A stretch of DNA of 64,000 bases from Solirubrobacter pauli (GTDB lineage Bacteria > Actinomycetota > Thermoleophilia > Solirubrobacterales > Solirubrobacteraceae), in NCBI RefSeq assembly GCF_003633755.1, contig NZ_RBIL01000002.1, forward strand, positions 868,001-932,000. Reading direction: 5' to 3'. The position numbers and the translations under genes were made by a program. The notes beneath the pieces were generated by a model. The model did not search any database. It saw only the letters and a program-made list of their open reading frames with translations, and had not been told where the DNA came from. Shown here piece by piece: positions 36,582-45,471 of the stretch; position 1 is the first letter of the stretch; each line of letters opens with the position of its first letter.

Positions 36582-37832
36582 TCACCCGGGGCTGCTGGTC
36601 AGCTCCTGGACCTTGAGCGCCAGGAAGAGGATCTGCAGGTCGTGCATGAGCGTCGGGTCGCGGCCGCTCACCGTCGCGATCCGGCGTAGCCGGTACACGA
36701 CGGTGTTGGCGTGCACGGTCAGCACGGCGGCGCTCCGGGTCAGGTTGGCGCCCGAGTCGACGTAGGCGCGCAGCGTCGGCAGCAGCTCCGCGCGATGGTC
36801 GCGGTCGTAGTCGATCAGCGGCTGCAGCGTGTCGCGCAGGATCCGCTGGGCGTGCGGGCTCGAGCGCACCATGTGGTCGACGAGGACGTCGTCGAGCGTC
36901 ACGGCGCGCCCCTGGATGCCCATCCCGACCGCGATGTCCACCGCTTCGCGGGCTTCGGCGTAGGCGGTGGCGATCGCGCGCCGGCCGAGGTGCCAGCCGC
37001 TCATGCCGACGGCGACGGCGCCGTCGAGCCGGCGGCTGAGCTCAGAGCACTCGGCCCTGACCGTCTCGATCGTCAGCGGCGTCGCCGCCGGGTAGAGCGC
37101 GACGACGTCGCCCTGGCGGACCCCCACCAGGAGCGCGGCGTGGCCGGGTTGCAGCACGTCGCGTGCGGTGGTCACGACGCGGTCGAACGTCAGCGCGTCC
37201 TGGTACGGCGGCTTGCGGCTGTCGTCGCGCGGCGTGTCCTTGGGGCGCGCCACGATCACGATGAAGTCCTCGCCGATCCGCCGGTGCAGGGACCGGGCGA
37301 TCCGGCGGACGTTCTCGCTGTCCCCGCGGCCGGCGAGCAGCCCGTCGAGCAGATCGCGGCTGAGCAGCCCGCGGTGGTTGACCTCGTCCAGGTAGGCGTG
37401 CGCGATCGTGTTGGCGACGGCGTCGATGTAGCGCCAGGCCCGCTGCCCGATCTCGAGCGCGGCCTCGACCTCGTCCGGGTCGTCGATCTCGACCACCTCG
37501 AGCAACATCTCCCACAGGGTCTCGCCCCAGAGCAGGGCGGTGCGCAGCAGCGCCTCGAACGAGATGCCCATGTGCACGCGCCGCGCGCCGACCGCCCGCG
37601 CGGACGCGAGCAGCGCCTCGCTGACCGGCTCGTTGCGGGTGACGCCGGACAGGAACGCCTCGACGTTGGCCTGCGCGAAGCCGCGCGCCTCGTCGAGCTC
37701 GGCCTCGTCGAGCTGCTGGAAGCCGACGAGCCACTCCCGGTAGCGATCGACAGCGCGGCTGGCGATCTCGTCGCTGCGCGTGCACAGCCGCTGGACGACC
37801 ACGACGAGCGCCTGCTCGCGGCTCTTGCTCAC
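36582..37832 (-). CDS. PucR family transcriptional regulator
   Basis: About 416 residues. The C-terminal PucR helix-turn-helix is clear: LRAYVDSGANLTRSAAVL then TVHANTVVYRLRRI. The middle has the GGDEF-like/CdaR region of this family (VAVGMSGWHLGRRAIATAYA then EAREAVDIA). The N-terminal 150 residues are helical (RsbR-like). PucR proteins control genes for nitrogen compounds or hydroxy acids. It diverges from the PHB-depolymerase-like esterase with a 12-bp perfect palindrome between them, so control of the esterase is plausible. The start is uncertain: GTG 37832 is preferred, since ATG 37925 would leave 12 bp to the divergent gene. Confidence 0.82.
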   Translation of the reverse strand: MSKSREQALVVVVQRLCTRSDEIASRAVDRYREWLVGFQQLDEAELDEARGFAQANVEAFLSGVTRNEPVSEALLASARAVGARRVHMGISFEALLRTALLWGETLWEMLLEVVEIDDPDEVEAALEIGQRAWRYIDAVANTIAHAYLDEVNHRGLLSRDLLDGLLAGRGDSENVRRIARSLHRRIGEDFIVIVARPKDTPRDDSRKPPYQDALTFDRVVTTARDVLQPGHAALLVGVRQGDVVALYPAATPLTIETVRAECSELSRRLDGAVAVGMSGWHLGRRAIATAYAEAREAVDIAVGMGIQGRAVTLDDVLVDHMVRSSPHAQRILRDTLQPLIDYDRDHRAELLPTLRAYVDSGANLTRSAAVLTVHANTVVYRLRRIATVSGRDPTLMHDLQILFLALKVQELTSSPG

Positions 37833-37895
37833 CGCCACGATCGCAACCGGACGCTTGCGGATCCTACGAACGGCACCCTTCGGAGTCCTCGGTTT

Positions 37896-37907
37896 GCCCA
37901 ATTGGGC
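37896..37907. promoter_or_regulatory. Palindrome between pucR and the esterase gene
   Basis: GCCCAATTGGGC is a perfect 12-bp palindrome 30 bp upstream of the esterase ATG and 63 bp upstream of the preferred pucR start. Candidate PucR operator. Confidence 0.4.
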
Positions 37908-37937
37908 CGGCGAAAACCCGTACATACCTTCTCAGGC

Positions 37938-39146
37938 ATGCGAATCAGCTTTGCCCGAGCTGGTGTCGCAGCGGCGTGCGCGCTGCTGGCGGCGACCATC
38001 TCGCTCACACCCGGGGTGGCCCACGCCGCCGCCGGAGGCACGCTCACGACCGGCACGTACGCGAACGCCGCCGGAGAGCTCAAGTACCAGCTCTTCGTCC
38101 CCTCGAGCTACCAGCCGGGCACGTCCGTCCCGTTGGTCGTCGGACTCCACGGCTGCACCCAGACGTCCGACAAGTTCCGCCTGCTGTCCCGGCTCGACGA
38201 GCTCGCCGCCGAGCGCAACTTCATCGTCGTCTATCCGGAGCAGCCGTCGTCCAGCAACCGGCTGGGCTGCTGGAACTGGTACACGGCCGCGCACGTGAGC
38301 CGCGACGCGGGCGAGCCGTCCCTGATCGCGGGGATCACGAGGACCGTGCAACAGGCCTACGGCGCGGACGCCAAGCGCACGTTCGTCACGGGCCTGTCGG
38401 CCGGTGGGGCGATGGCGACGGTGATGGGCGTGACCTACCCCGACCTGTACGCCGCGGTCGGCGTCGGCTCGGGGTGCGAGTACACGGGCGGTGCCGCGTG
38501 TGCGGGCTACAAGAGCGACGACCCGGAGCTGGCCGGCAAGCGCGCCTACGACGCGATGGGCGCTTACGCGCGCGTGATGCCGTTCATCGTCTTCCAGGGC
38601 GACGAGGACAAGACGGTCCCGCCGGTCAACGCGGACCAGCTCGTGCGCTCGCAGCAGGTCGCGTCCGACTACGCCGACGACGGCAGCAAGAACGGCTCGA
38701 TCCCGCAGAAGGCGGTCAAGACGACCACCGGACGCAAGCAGGGCGGGCGGCAGTACACGACGCGGCTGTACTCCGACGGCAAGGGCCATGAGCTCGGCCA
38801 GTACTGGACCGTGCACGGCATGGCGCACGCCTGGTCGGGTGGCAGCGCGGACCAGCAGTACTCGGACCCCGCGGGCCCGGACGAGAGCGCGGCCATGTAC
38901 GACTTCTTCCTCAAGCATCCGCTCGGCGAGCCTGGTCCGCCGCTGGGCGGTGGCGGCACGACGCCGGGCATCCCGGGCGCCCCTCAGCCGAGCTGGCCGA
39001 TCCCGGAGTGGCCGCCACCCGGAGCTCCCGGCCTGCCTCAGCTGCCCGGGATGCCCGGCCTGCCGCAGCTGCCGGGGATGCCGCAGCTGCCCGGAATGCC
39101 GCAGCTGCCGGGCCTGCCCGGCTGGCCGAAGCCGTCGCGCGGCTGA
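37938..39146 (+). CDS. Secreted PHB-depolymerase-family esterase with Pro/Leu/Gly/Met tail
   Basis: A 402-residue exported alpha/beta-hydrolase. After the signal peptide come the oxyanion region PLVVGLHGCTQ, the lipase box GLSAGG with Ser154, the acidic DEDKTVPPVNADQL block and the catalytic His in WTVHGMAHAWSGG. This places it with PHB depolymerase, feruloyl and acetylxylan esterases of type Esterase_phb. It could act on extracellular polyhydroxybutyrate or on plant esters. The last 75 residues are a Pro-rich tail ending in repeated LPGM/LPGL units. ATG at 37938 is at the signal peptide; no Shine-Dalgarno. Probable control by the divergent PucR. Confidence 0.88.
   Translation: MRISFARAGVAAACALLAATISLTPGVAHAAAGGTLTTGTYANAAGELKYQLFVPSSYQPGTSVPLVVGLHGCTQTSDKFRLLSRLDELAAERNFIVVYPEQPSSSNRLGCWNWYTAAHVSRDAGEPSLIAGITRTVQQAYGADAKRTFVTGLSAGGAMATVMGVTYPDLYAAVGVGSGCEYTGGAACAGYKSDDPELAGKRAYDAMGAYARVMPFIVFQGDEDKTVPPVNADQLVRSQQVASDYADDGSKNGSIPQKAVKTTTGRKQGGRQYTTRLYSDGKGHELGQYWTVHGMAHAWSGGSADQQYSDPAGPDESAAMYDFFLKHPLGEPGPPLGGGGTTPGIPGAPQPSWPIPEWPPPGAPGLPQLPGMPGLPQLPGMPQLPGMPQLPGLPGWPKPSRG
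39061..39130 (+). repeat. Tandem LPGM/LPQLPGM codon repeats in the esterase tail
   Basis: Degenerate 12-21 bp units encode LPQLPGMP, PQLPGMP and PQLPGLPG in a row. The tail is disordered and may span the cell wall or bind polymer. Confidence 0.6.
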
Positions 39147-39305
39147 GGGATCTCCGAAGCGGCTCACCCTCTCAGGGGTACGCGGGCCGGCCAGGTCGCT
39201 GACTGGCCCGCGGACCAGCCCGCATGGGTCCGCCGGGGCATGCTCCGCGCGCGCCTGCTCACGCGAGCATGGACGTTCCTGACTTCGCTGATGAAAGGAT
39301 CTTCC

Positions 39306-39695
39306 ATGCTGTCACGACGAACGCCGCTGCTCGCGGCGCTCGCCACCGGTGCCGCGCTCGCCTCGGCGGCGCCGGCGGCGCACGCGGTGACGATGCCCAA
39401 CCTCAAGCTCGGCGCCCCGGCGAACCTGCAGCTCCCGATCGCCCCGGGCATCGGCGGCATCGGCGGTTACGGCGGCGGCTACGGCGGCCTGACCACCGGC
39501 AAGCTGTGCGGCAACTCGGTCTACCCGGACGCCGCCGGTCCCTCCGGGAGCAACAACCAGACGGTCTGCAACTGGGGCGGCCTGACCTTCGTCGGACCGT
39601 CGACCGCGGTCACCAGCGTGGTCGGGCCGACGATCATCAGCCCGGGCTTCGTGGGCACGATCATCACGAGCTCCGGCAACGTCGGCATCGGCTGA
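39306..39695 (+). CDS. Small secreted Gly-rich protein
   Basis: A 129-residue exported protein: signal peptide PLLAALATGAALASAAPAAHA, a Gly/Tyr-rich stretch (IGGIGGYGGGYGGL), two cysteines (KLCGNS and QTVCNWGG) that could form a disulfide, and a repetitive valine/isoleucine end (VVGPTIISPGFVGTIITSS). ATG at 39306 follows AAAGGA at 6 nt. It is followed 5 bp later by another small secreted gene with a similar 'GPxII' pattern. No known family; structural or surface role inferred only. Confidence 0.7.
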   Translation: MLSRRTPLLAALATGAALASAAPAAHAVTMPNLKLGAPANLQLPIAPGIGGIGGYGGGYGGLTTGKLCGNSVYPDAAGPSGSNNQTVCNWGGLTFVGPSTAVTSVVGPTIISPGFVGTIITSSGNVGIG

Positions 39696-39700
39696 GCCCG

Positions 39701-39958
39701 GTGAGCCGGACCCTCAAGCGCAGCGTCGCCGTCGCCACGCTGAGCGCCGTCGCGGCGCTGGCGCCGGCGGCCGGCGCGGGCGCGCAGGCGACGAGCCCGC
39801 CGCTCACCTTCGTCCCGCCGAAGGTCGGGTCGATCACGGTCGTGATCGGCCCGGTGATCATCGGCGGGCGCGTGATGAGCCCCGGCATCAACCTGACGTT
39901 GACGCCGGCGGCGATCCCCACGTTCACGCTGCCCGCGTTCGAGTGGCCACGCCGCTAG
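39701..39958 (+). CDS. Small secreted protein, possible partner of the preceding gene
   Basis: An 85-residue exported protein that starts with GTG 5 bp after the preceding stop. The signal peptide (VAVATLSAVAALAPAAGAGA) is followed by a short mature part VGSITVVIGPVIIGGRVMSP ending in EWPRR. Its GPVII...SPG pattern echoes GPTIISPG of the upstream protein. The pair was probably co-transcribed and may have arisen by duplication. No known function. Confidence 0.6.
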   Translation: MSRTLKRSVAVATLSAVAALAPAAGAGAQATSPPLTFVPPKVGSITVVIGPVIIGGRVMSPGINLTLTPAAIPTFTLPAFEWPRR

Positions 39959-39973
39959 GCGAGCCAGAACGCA

Positions 39974-40020
39974 GACAGCGGCCCGGCCATGCGCTTCGTG
40001 CACATGGGCGGGCCGCTGTC
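39974..40020. terminator. Bidirectional hairpin between convergent genes
   Basis: An 18-bp stem with one mismatch (39974-39991 with 40003-40020; outer arm GACAGCGGCCCG) and an 11-nt loop. It lies between the small secreted gene and the convergent collagen-like gene. No U-tract. Confidence 0.6.
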
Positions 40021-40034
40021 GTCGTGGGGGAGGG

Positions 40035-40805
40035 TCAGCCGAACGCCAGCACGTCGAGCTTGACGCCGTGGACGGTGTAGTCCTGCCCGGCCTGCGCACA
40101 CGAGTTGGCGAAGCTGGCGGTCACCGTGCGCGGCGTGTCGTTGTCGGGCTCGGACAGCGTCCCGACGACGATCGGCATCGTGATCCGGCCCGCGGGGACG
40201 AGCGGGGCGATGGCGACGGTCGTGGCCTGTCCGTCGACCGAGAAGATCACGTTGTTGCCGAGCGAGCCCGTGCACCCGGAGGGCACGGTCAGGTCGACGC
40301 TGCCGACCACCAGGTTGACCTGCCCGGCGCCCTGCGTCCACGTGGCGCCGGTCAGGGGCACGCTGGTCTGGGCGCCGTTCTTCGCGGTCACCGCACCGGT
40401 GCCCCGCGCGCGCACCGCGACCGACGCGCTGCCGTCGTGGCCCGGGTCGCCCTTGCCGCCGGGGACGCCCTGCACACCCTGCGGGCCGGGCTCGCCCTGC
40501 GGACCCTGGAGGCCGTCGAAGCCGCGGTCGCCGTCGGCGCCGGCAGAGCCGGTGTCGCCCTTGATCCCTTGCAGGAACGTGCCGGCTTTGAAGTCCGACG
40601 CGGTCAAGGAGCCGTTCTTGACGTTCCCGCTGGTGACGCTGTTGGGCGCCAGCTTGGCGTTGGTGACCGCGCGCTTGGCGATCGTGGTCGTCGTCACGCT
40701 GTTGGGCGCGAGGCGCACGGCGGCGTACGAGCTGCCGCCCAGGGCGATGAAGAGCGCGACGTAGCCGACGGCATTGCCGCGCAGATGGGCGGATAAGCGA
40801 TGCAT
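40035..40805 (-). CDS. Collagen-like secreted or membrane-anchored protein
   Basis: A 256-residue protein. An N-terminal hydrophobic anchor (VGYVALFIALGGSSYAAVRL) precedes LAPNSVTTTTIAKRAVT, a segment common in Thermoleophilia. Then come about 15 Gly-X-Y triplets (GIKGDTGSAGADGDRGFDGL, then GPQGEPGPQGVQGVPGGKGD) and a C-terminal beta domain of about 120 residues. The triplets should form a collagen triple helix displaying the C-terminal head outside the cell. ATG at 40805 is preceded by GAGGTC at 7 nt, inside an inverted repeat. Confidence 0.85.
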   Translation of the reverse strand: MHRLSAHLRGNAVGYVALFIALGGSSYAAVRLAPNSVTTTTIAKRAVTNAKLAPNSVTSGNVKNGSLTASDFKAGTFLQGIKGDTGSAGADGDRGFDGLQGPQGEPGPQGVQGVPGGKGDPGHDGSASVAVRARGTGAVTAKNGAQTSVPLTGATWTQGAGQVNLVVGSVDLTVPSGCTGSLGNNVIFSVDGQATTVAIAPLVPAGRITMPIVVGTLSEPDNDTPRTVTASFANSCAQAGQDYTVHGVKLDVLAFG

Positions 40806-40811
40806 GATGCT

Positions 40812-40824
40812 GACCTCTGAGGTC
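40812..40824 (-). promoter_or_regulatory. Inverted repeat covering the ribosome site of the collagen-like gene
   Basis: GACCTC-T-GAGGTC on the plus strand reads GACCTCAGAGGTC on the minus strand. The GAGG of the ribosome site is in the second arm. As RNA it could hide the site; as DNA it could be an operator. Confidence 0.35.
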
Positions 40825-40852
40825 GGGGGCAGAAGTGGGTGAAGCGCGAAAG

Positions 40853-41650
40853 TCAGAGGCGCCGGAAGCGCCACGTGGCGAGCACCGCGGAGACGACCAG
40901 GATCCCCACGGACCACGCGAGCGCCGACGGCACCGCGGCGGTGGTGTCCGCGCCGGAGCTGAGCTCCCGGAGCGCGTCGGCCACCCGCGTGACGGGCTGC
41001 GCCTCCGCGATCGACCGCAGCCAGCCGGGGAACGTCGCCGGCGACGTGAAGATCGACGAGGCGAAGACGAGCGGGAAGGTGACGATGAAGCCGAGCATCG
41101 TCGCGCTCTCCGCGTTGCGCGCGGCGAGGCCGACCAGCGTGAACAGCCACGAGCAGGCGTAGCCGAACAGCAGCGCGACGCCGAGGCCGGCCGCGACCTG
41201 CGCCGGCGTGCCGCCGAAGCGGAAGCCGACCAGCAGGCCGAGGGCGATCAGGATCCCGATCGTGTACGCGAGCCGCAGCAGGTCGGCGAGCGTGCGCGCG
41301 GCGAGGATCGCCGTGCGACTCGTCGGCAGCGCGCGCAGGCGGTCCGTCACCCCCTTCGCGAGGTCCTCGGCGACGCCGACCGCGGAGGATGAGCCGCCGA
41401 ACAGCGACGTCTGGATGATGATCCCCGGGATCAGGTAGTCGACGTAGCTCGGATAGCCCGGTACGTGGATCGAGCCGCCGAACACGTAGCGGAACAGCAG
41501 CACGAACATCACCGGCGTGATCGTCGCGAGCGCCAGCAGCTGCGGCGTGCGCAGCGCCAGCCGCAGGTTGCGGCCCGTGAGCAGCAGCGTGTCGCTGACG
41601 AAGGCGCGCGGCCCACCCGTGCGGGCGCGGATGATCATCGGAGCGCTCAT
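40853..41650 (-). CDS. ABC-2 type exporter permease (DrrB-like)
   Basis: A 265-residue protein with six membrane segments and the ABC-2 signature around GVTDRLRALPTSRTAILAAR. It would form the channel of a drug, lipid or polyketide exporter with the ATPase encoded just upstream (ATGA overlap, 4 bp). DrrB-type permeases export daunorubicin and similar compounds, but the substrate here is unknown. A secreted Thr-rich protein gene comes first in the same operon. Confidence 0.9.
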   Translation of the reverse strand: MSAPMIIRARTGGPRAFVSDTLLLTGRNLRLALRTPQLLALATITPVMFVLLFRYVFGGSIHVPGYPSYVDYLIPGIIIQTSLFGGSSSAVGVAEDLAKGVTDRLRALPTSRTAILAARTLADLLRLAYTIGILIALGLLVGFRFGGTPAQVAAGLGVALLFGYACSWLFTLVGLAARNAESATMLGFIVTFPLVFASSIFTSPATFPGWLRSIAEAQPVTRVADALRELSSGADTTAAVPSALAWSVGILVVSAVLATWRFRRL

Positions 41651-42639
41651 GCGGCCGCCTCGCTCGGCTTGCGGACCGTGTGCACCCACGCGCCGGGGAG
41701 CGCGGCGCCGGTCAAGGTCAGGAACACGTCGTCGAGCGATGGGCCGCGGACCCCGAGGTCGGCCACGGGGATCTCGGCCTCCTCGATCCGCCGGGCGGCG
41801 GCGAGCAGCGTGGTCACGCGCTCGGTCGCCGGCACGGTCACCTTCTGCGCGCGCACGTCGACGACGGGCTTGCCCGGGCCGAGGCCGCGCAGCAGCTTCG
41901 CGAGCCGGTCCAGGTCGGCGGGGCGCGTCGCACGCACCTCCAGCACGTCGGTGCCGACCCGGCGCTTGAGCTCGTCCGGGCGGCCTTCGGCGATCACCGC
42001 GCCGCGCTCGATGATCACGATCCGGTTCGCGAGGCGGTCGGCTTCCTCGAGGTACTGCGTGGTCAGCAGCAGCGTCGTGCCGTCCCGGATCAGGTCCTCG
42101 ATCAGCGTCCACAGCTCGGCCCGCGAGTGCGGGTCGAGGCCCGTGCTCGGCTCGTCCAGGAGCAGGATCGGCGGCCGTCCGGTGAGGCTCGCGCCGAGGT
42201 CGATCCGGCGCCGCATCCCGCCCGAGTAGGTCTTGACCATGCGGTCGGCGGCGTCGGTCAGCCGCAGGCGCTCGAGCACCTCCTCGGCGCGGAGCTTCGC
42301 GGTGCGCCGGTCGAGGCCGTAGAGCCGGCCGACGAGCTCGAGGTTCTCGCGCCCGGTCAGCATCTCGTCGACGGCCGCGAACTGGCCGGCGAGGCCGATC
42401 ACCGAGCGGACGGTGGGGGCGTCGCGGACGGCGTCGATGCCGGCGATCCGGACCGACCCCGCGTCGGGCGCGAGCAGGGTCGAGACGATCCGGACGAACG
42501 TCGTCTTGCCGGCGCCGTTGCGGCCGAGCAGCGACAGCACGGTGCCGGTCTCGACGCTCAGGTCGACGCCGTCGAGGGCCGTCACCGAGCCGAAGGCCTT
42601 CCGAAGCCCTTCGGCGATGATCATGGGGGTGCTGGACAC
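41647..42639 (-). CDS. ABC exporter ATP-binding protein (DrrA-like)
   Basis: A 330-residue ATPase. Walker A LGRNGAGKTT, the Q-loop at GLAGQFAAVDEML, signature YSGGMRRRIDLG, Walker B PILLLDEPSTGLDP and the C-terminal DUF4162-like extension (LEVRATRPADLDRLAKLLRG) match the DrrA subfamily. GTG at 42639 follows AAAGGAG at 5 nt. It is translationally coupled to the permease and probably co-transcribed with the upstream Thr-rich secreted protein (15-bp gap). Likely energises efflux. Confidence 0.92.
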   Translation of the reverse strand: MSSTPMIIAEGLRKAFGSVTALDGVDLSVETGTVLSLLGRNGAGKTTFVRIVSTLLAPDAGSVRIAGIDAVRDAPTVRSVIGLAGQFAAVDEMLTGRENLELVGRLYGLDRRTAKLRAEEVLERLRLTDAADRMVKTYSGGMRRRIDLGASLTGRPPILLLDEPSTGLDPHSRAELWTLIEDLIRDGTTLLLTTQYLEEADRLANRIVIIERGAVIAEGRPDELKRRVGTDVLEVRATRPADLDRLAKLLRGLGPGKPVVDVRAQKVTVPATERVTTLLAAARRIEEAEIPVADLGVRGPSLDDVFLTLTGAALPGAWVHTVRKPSEAAA

Positions 42640-42654
42640 AGGCGCTCCTTTGGC

Positions 42655-43308
42655 CTAGCGGGCGCTGCAGCCCTGAATTCGAAGCACCCGGCCCGACGGG
42701 CGCTGCACCGTGAGGACGCCGTCGGCGCGCAGCGTGATCCGCAGCGGCAACGGCTTGGCGTTCGCGCCCCGGTCGCCGTCGAGGTCGAGCACCCCGACGC
42801 GGCGGCCGTTGACCCGCAGCACGAGGCTCGTGCCCCGCGGCAGCCGCAGCTGCGTGCGCGAGCCGTCGAGCCGCGCCCGCTTGCGGGCACACCCGCGCAG
42901 GTTGATCTCGAGGCTCCCGCGCCCGTTGCGGTCGCTCGCGGCGACGTTCGCCGCCGACTGCGGGCTCTGCGTGGTCGCGCTCGTGGTCGACGAGCTGTTG
43001 CTGTTGTTCGTCGTGGTCGTCGTGGTCGTGACCGGCGCGGCGATGACCGTGATCGGCGCGGTGGTCGTCGTGGTCGTGATCGTCGTGGTGACGGTGACGA
43101 CGTAGATGACCGTCCCGCCGAGGTCGGGGACCTCGGGCAGCCCGGGCACGATCGGGGTCGCGGTGGGCGCGGCGGTCGGGGTCGGCGTCGGAGTCGGCTC
43201 GGGCGTAGGCGTCGGAACGGGCTCCGCGGAGTCGGCCCCCGCAGGCACCGCTTGAGCGGCGAGCAGAGCGGCGGCGGCCGTCGCGACGGCCCACGGGCGT
43301 GCTGGCAT
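42655..43308 (-). CDS. Secreted Thr/Pro-rich protein with conserved C-terminal domain
   Basis: A 217-residue exported protein: signal peptide, a PTPTPEPTPTPTPT linker, a very Thr-rich stretch with runs of six or seven threonines (about 75-115), a short Ser/Asn patch and a C-terminal domain of about 85 residues with two cysteines (LRGCARKRARL and IQGCSAR). The linker would be highly O-glycosylated if a mannosyltransferase is present. It lies 15 bp before the DrrA-like gene, so it may belong to the exporter operon. Confidence 0.7.
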   Translation of the reverse strand: MPARPWAVATAAAALLAAQAVPAGADSAEPVPTPTPEPTPTPTPTAAPTATPIVPGLPEVPDLGGTVIYVVTVTTTITTTTTTAPITVIAAPVTTTTTTTNNSNSSSTTSATTQSPQSAANVAASDRNGRGSLEINLRGCARKRARLDGSRTQLRLPRGTSLVLRVNGRRVGVLDLDGDRGANAKPLPLRITLRADGVLTVQRPSGRVLRIQGCSAR

Positions 43309-43636
43309 CGCTACAGCTTGCGGGCGCTCCCGGCACGCCCCCGCTGGCCCGAGTGACAGCGCGTGCTGACCACGGGAACGGTCCGCGCAGGGGGCCCGCG
43401 CCGGCGCCTACCGCGACGTCAGCGCCCGTGGGGCCGTCAGGACCTCGACATCCGCCGGCGCGGGGACCCAAACGTACGTGGCGTGCGGTGACCGGAGCCG
43501 CGGCCGCTCCGTGGTGAGCACATTCAGGCGCCGGAGGGCACAAGGTGAAGGCGCGACACGCCCTTCGGCCAGCGCGCCGCCGTCCGTGCCGTCACAGCCT
43601 TGGACGAGGGGCCGGACAACGCGCACGGAGGTAGCA
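43309..43636. other. Divergent intergenic region, no gene seen
   Basis: 328 bp between the Thr-rich protein and asparagine synthase. It must hold both promoters, but I see no consensus pair. CTGGCCCGAG at 43344-43353 resembles a motif in several other upstream regions. Frames here are in-phase extensions of asnB without a ribosome site. Confidence 0.4.
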
Positions 43637-45469
43637 ATGTGTGGCATCACCGGTTGGATCGCGTTTGACCGTGACCTCGCCACCGAACGGCCCGTCGTCG
43701 ACGCGATGACGGAGACGATGGCCTGTCGCGGCCCGGACGCGGCGGGGACCTGGATCGACGGCCACGCCGCGCTCGGCCACCGACGGCTCGCGATCATCGA
43801 CCTCGACGGCGGCGTGCAGCCGATGACCGTCCACACGCCCGACGGTCCGGTCTCGATGGTCTACAGCGGCGAGGCTTACAACTTCCGCGAGCTGCGCGAC
43901 GAGCTCCAGGCCGCCGGCGTGGGCTTCCGCACCGACAGCGACACCGAGGTCGTCCTGCGCGCGTACGTCCACTGGGGCGACGGCCTCGCCGAGCGGCTCA
44001 ACGGCATGTACGCGTTCGCGATCTGGGACGGGCGCCGGCAGCGGCTCGTGCTGATCCGCGACCGCCTCGGGATCAAGCCGCTGCTCGTCTACCGGACGCC
44101 CGACGGCGTGCTCTTCGGCTCCGAGCCCAAGGCGATCCTGGCCAACCCGCTCGCGCGCCGCGTCGTCACCGCCGACGGCCTGCGCGAGCTGTTCGCGTTC
44201 GTCCGCACGCCACGTCACGCCGTCTGGGCGGGCATGCGGGAGGTCGAGCCGGGCACCGTGCTCGCCGTCGACCGCGACGGCCTGCACGAGCGCCGCTACT
44301 GGGCCCTGCGCACGCACCCGCACGAGGACGACCTCCCGGTCTCGCTCGCCCACGTGCGCGACCTGCTCGACGACATCGTGCGCCGCCAGCTGATCGCCGA
44401 CGTGCCGCGCTGCGTCCTGCTCTCCGGCGGGCTGGACTCGAGCGTCGTCACCGCGCTCGCCGCGCAGTTCCTGCGCGAGGACGGCGAGCGCGTGCGCAGC
44501 TTCGCGGTCGACTTCGTCGGGCAGACGGAGCGCTTCCAGGCCGACGGGCTGCGCCCGACGCCCGACACGCCCTACGTGCACGACGTCGCCGAGCACGTCG
44601 GCGCCGCCCACACCGACATCGTGCTCGACAACGAGACGCTGACGGACCCGGACCTGCGGCGCCGGGTGATCGCCGCGCACGACCTCCCGGTCGGCCTGGG
44701 CGACATGTACGCGTCGCTGTACCTGCTCTGCCAGGCGATCCGCGAGCGCTCGACGGTGGCGCTCTCGGGCGAGTCGGCCGACGAGCTCTTCGGCGGCTAC
44801 CAGCAGTTCCACGACCCCGTCATCCAGCACGCGCACGCGTTCCCGTGGCTGGCGGTCGGCCAGACGTTCGGCATGCACCCGGACGCGATCCTCGCCCCGG
44901 ACGTCGCCGCGCTGCTCGACCTGCCCGGATACCGCGCCGCGGCGTACGAGAGCGCGATCGCCGAGGTCGAGCACCTCGACGGCGAGACCGGGCTCGAGGC
45001 GCGCATGCGCACCGCCACGTACCTGCACGTCACGCGTTTCCTGCGCTACCTGCTGGACCGCAAGGACCGCATGAGCATGGCGGTCGGGCTGGAGGTGCGC
45101 GTGCCGTTCTGCGACCACCGGCTGGTGGAGTACGTGTACAACGCGCCGTGGGCGATGAAGACCTACGACGGCCGCGAGAAGAGCCTGCTGCGCGGGGCGG
45201 CGCGCGACCTGTTGCCGCGCTCCGTCGCCGAGCGGGTCAAGAGCCCGTACCCGTCGACGCAGGACCCGCACTACCTCGCGGCGCTGCAGGTGCAGGCGCG
45301 AGCGGTGCTCGAGCGCGCGGGCGGCGTGCTCGAGCTCGTCGACCGCGGCTGGCTCGAGCGTGCGGTGCAGCCGGCGGCGCCGCTGTCGGTCGGCGATCGG
45401 CACGGGCTCGAGTGGACGCTGAACCTCGACACCTGGCTCGACGTCCACGAGCCGCAGGTCCTGGTGTGA
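43637..45469 (+). CDS. asnB: Asparagine synthase (glutamine-hydrolysing)
   Basis: A 610-residue protein. The N-terminal class II glutaminase starts MCGITGW, so Cys2 becomes the nucleophile after Met removal, and includes MACRGPDAAGTW and YSGEAYNFRELR (usually YNGE-x-YN). The synthetase part has the ATP motif LLSGGLDSSVV and SGESADELFGGYQQF. It makes asparagine from aspartate, ATP and glutamine; a related role in amidating a secondary metabolite is possible. ATG at 43637 follows ACGGAGG at a good distance. It is a single-gene unit ended by a 16-bp hairpin. Confidence 0.93.
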   Translation: MCGITGWIAFDRDLATERPVVDAMTETMACRGPDAAGTWIDGHAALGHRRLAIIDLDGGVQPMTVHTPDGPVSMVYSGEAYNFRELRDELQAAGVGFRTDSDTEVVLRAYVHWGDGLAERLNGMYAFAIWDGRRQRLVLIRDRLGIKPLLVYRTPDGVLFGSEPKAILANPLARRVVTADGLRELFAFVRTPRHAVWAGMREVEPGTVLAVDRDGLHERRYWALRTHPHEDDLPVSLAHVRDLLDDIVRRQLIADVPRCVLLSGGLDSSVVTALAAQFLREDGERVRSFAVDFVGQTERFQADGLRPTPDTPYVHDVAEHVGAAHTDIVLDNETLTDPDLRRRVIAAHDLPVGLGDMYASLYLLCQAIRERSTVALSGESADELFGGYQQFHDPVIQHAHAFPWLAVGQTFGMHPDAILAPDVAALLDLPGYRAAAYESAIAEVEHLDGETGLEARMRTATYLHVTRFLRYLLDRKDRMSMAVGLEVRVPFCDHRLVEYVYNAPWAMKTYDGREKSLLRGAARDLLPRSVAERVKSPYPSTQDPHYLAALQVQARAVLERAGGVLELVDRGWLERAVQPAAPLSVGDRHGLEWTLNLDTWLDVHEPQVLV

Positions 45470-45471
45470 GC

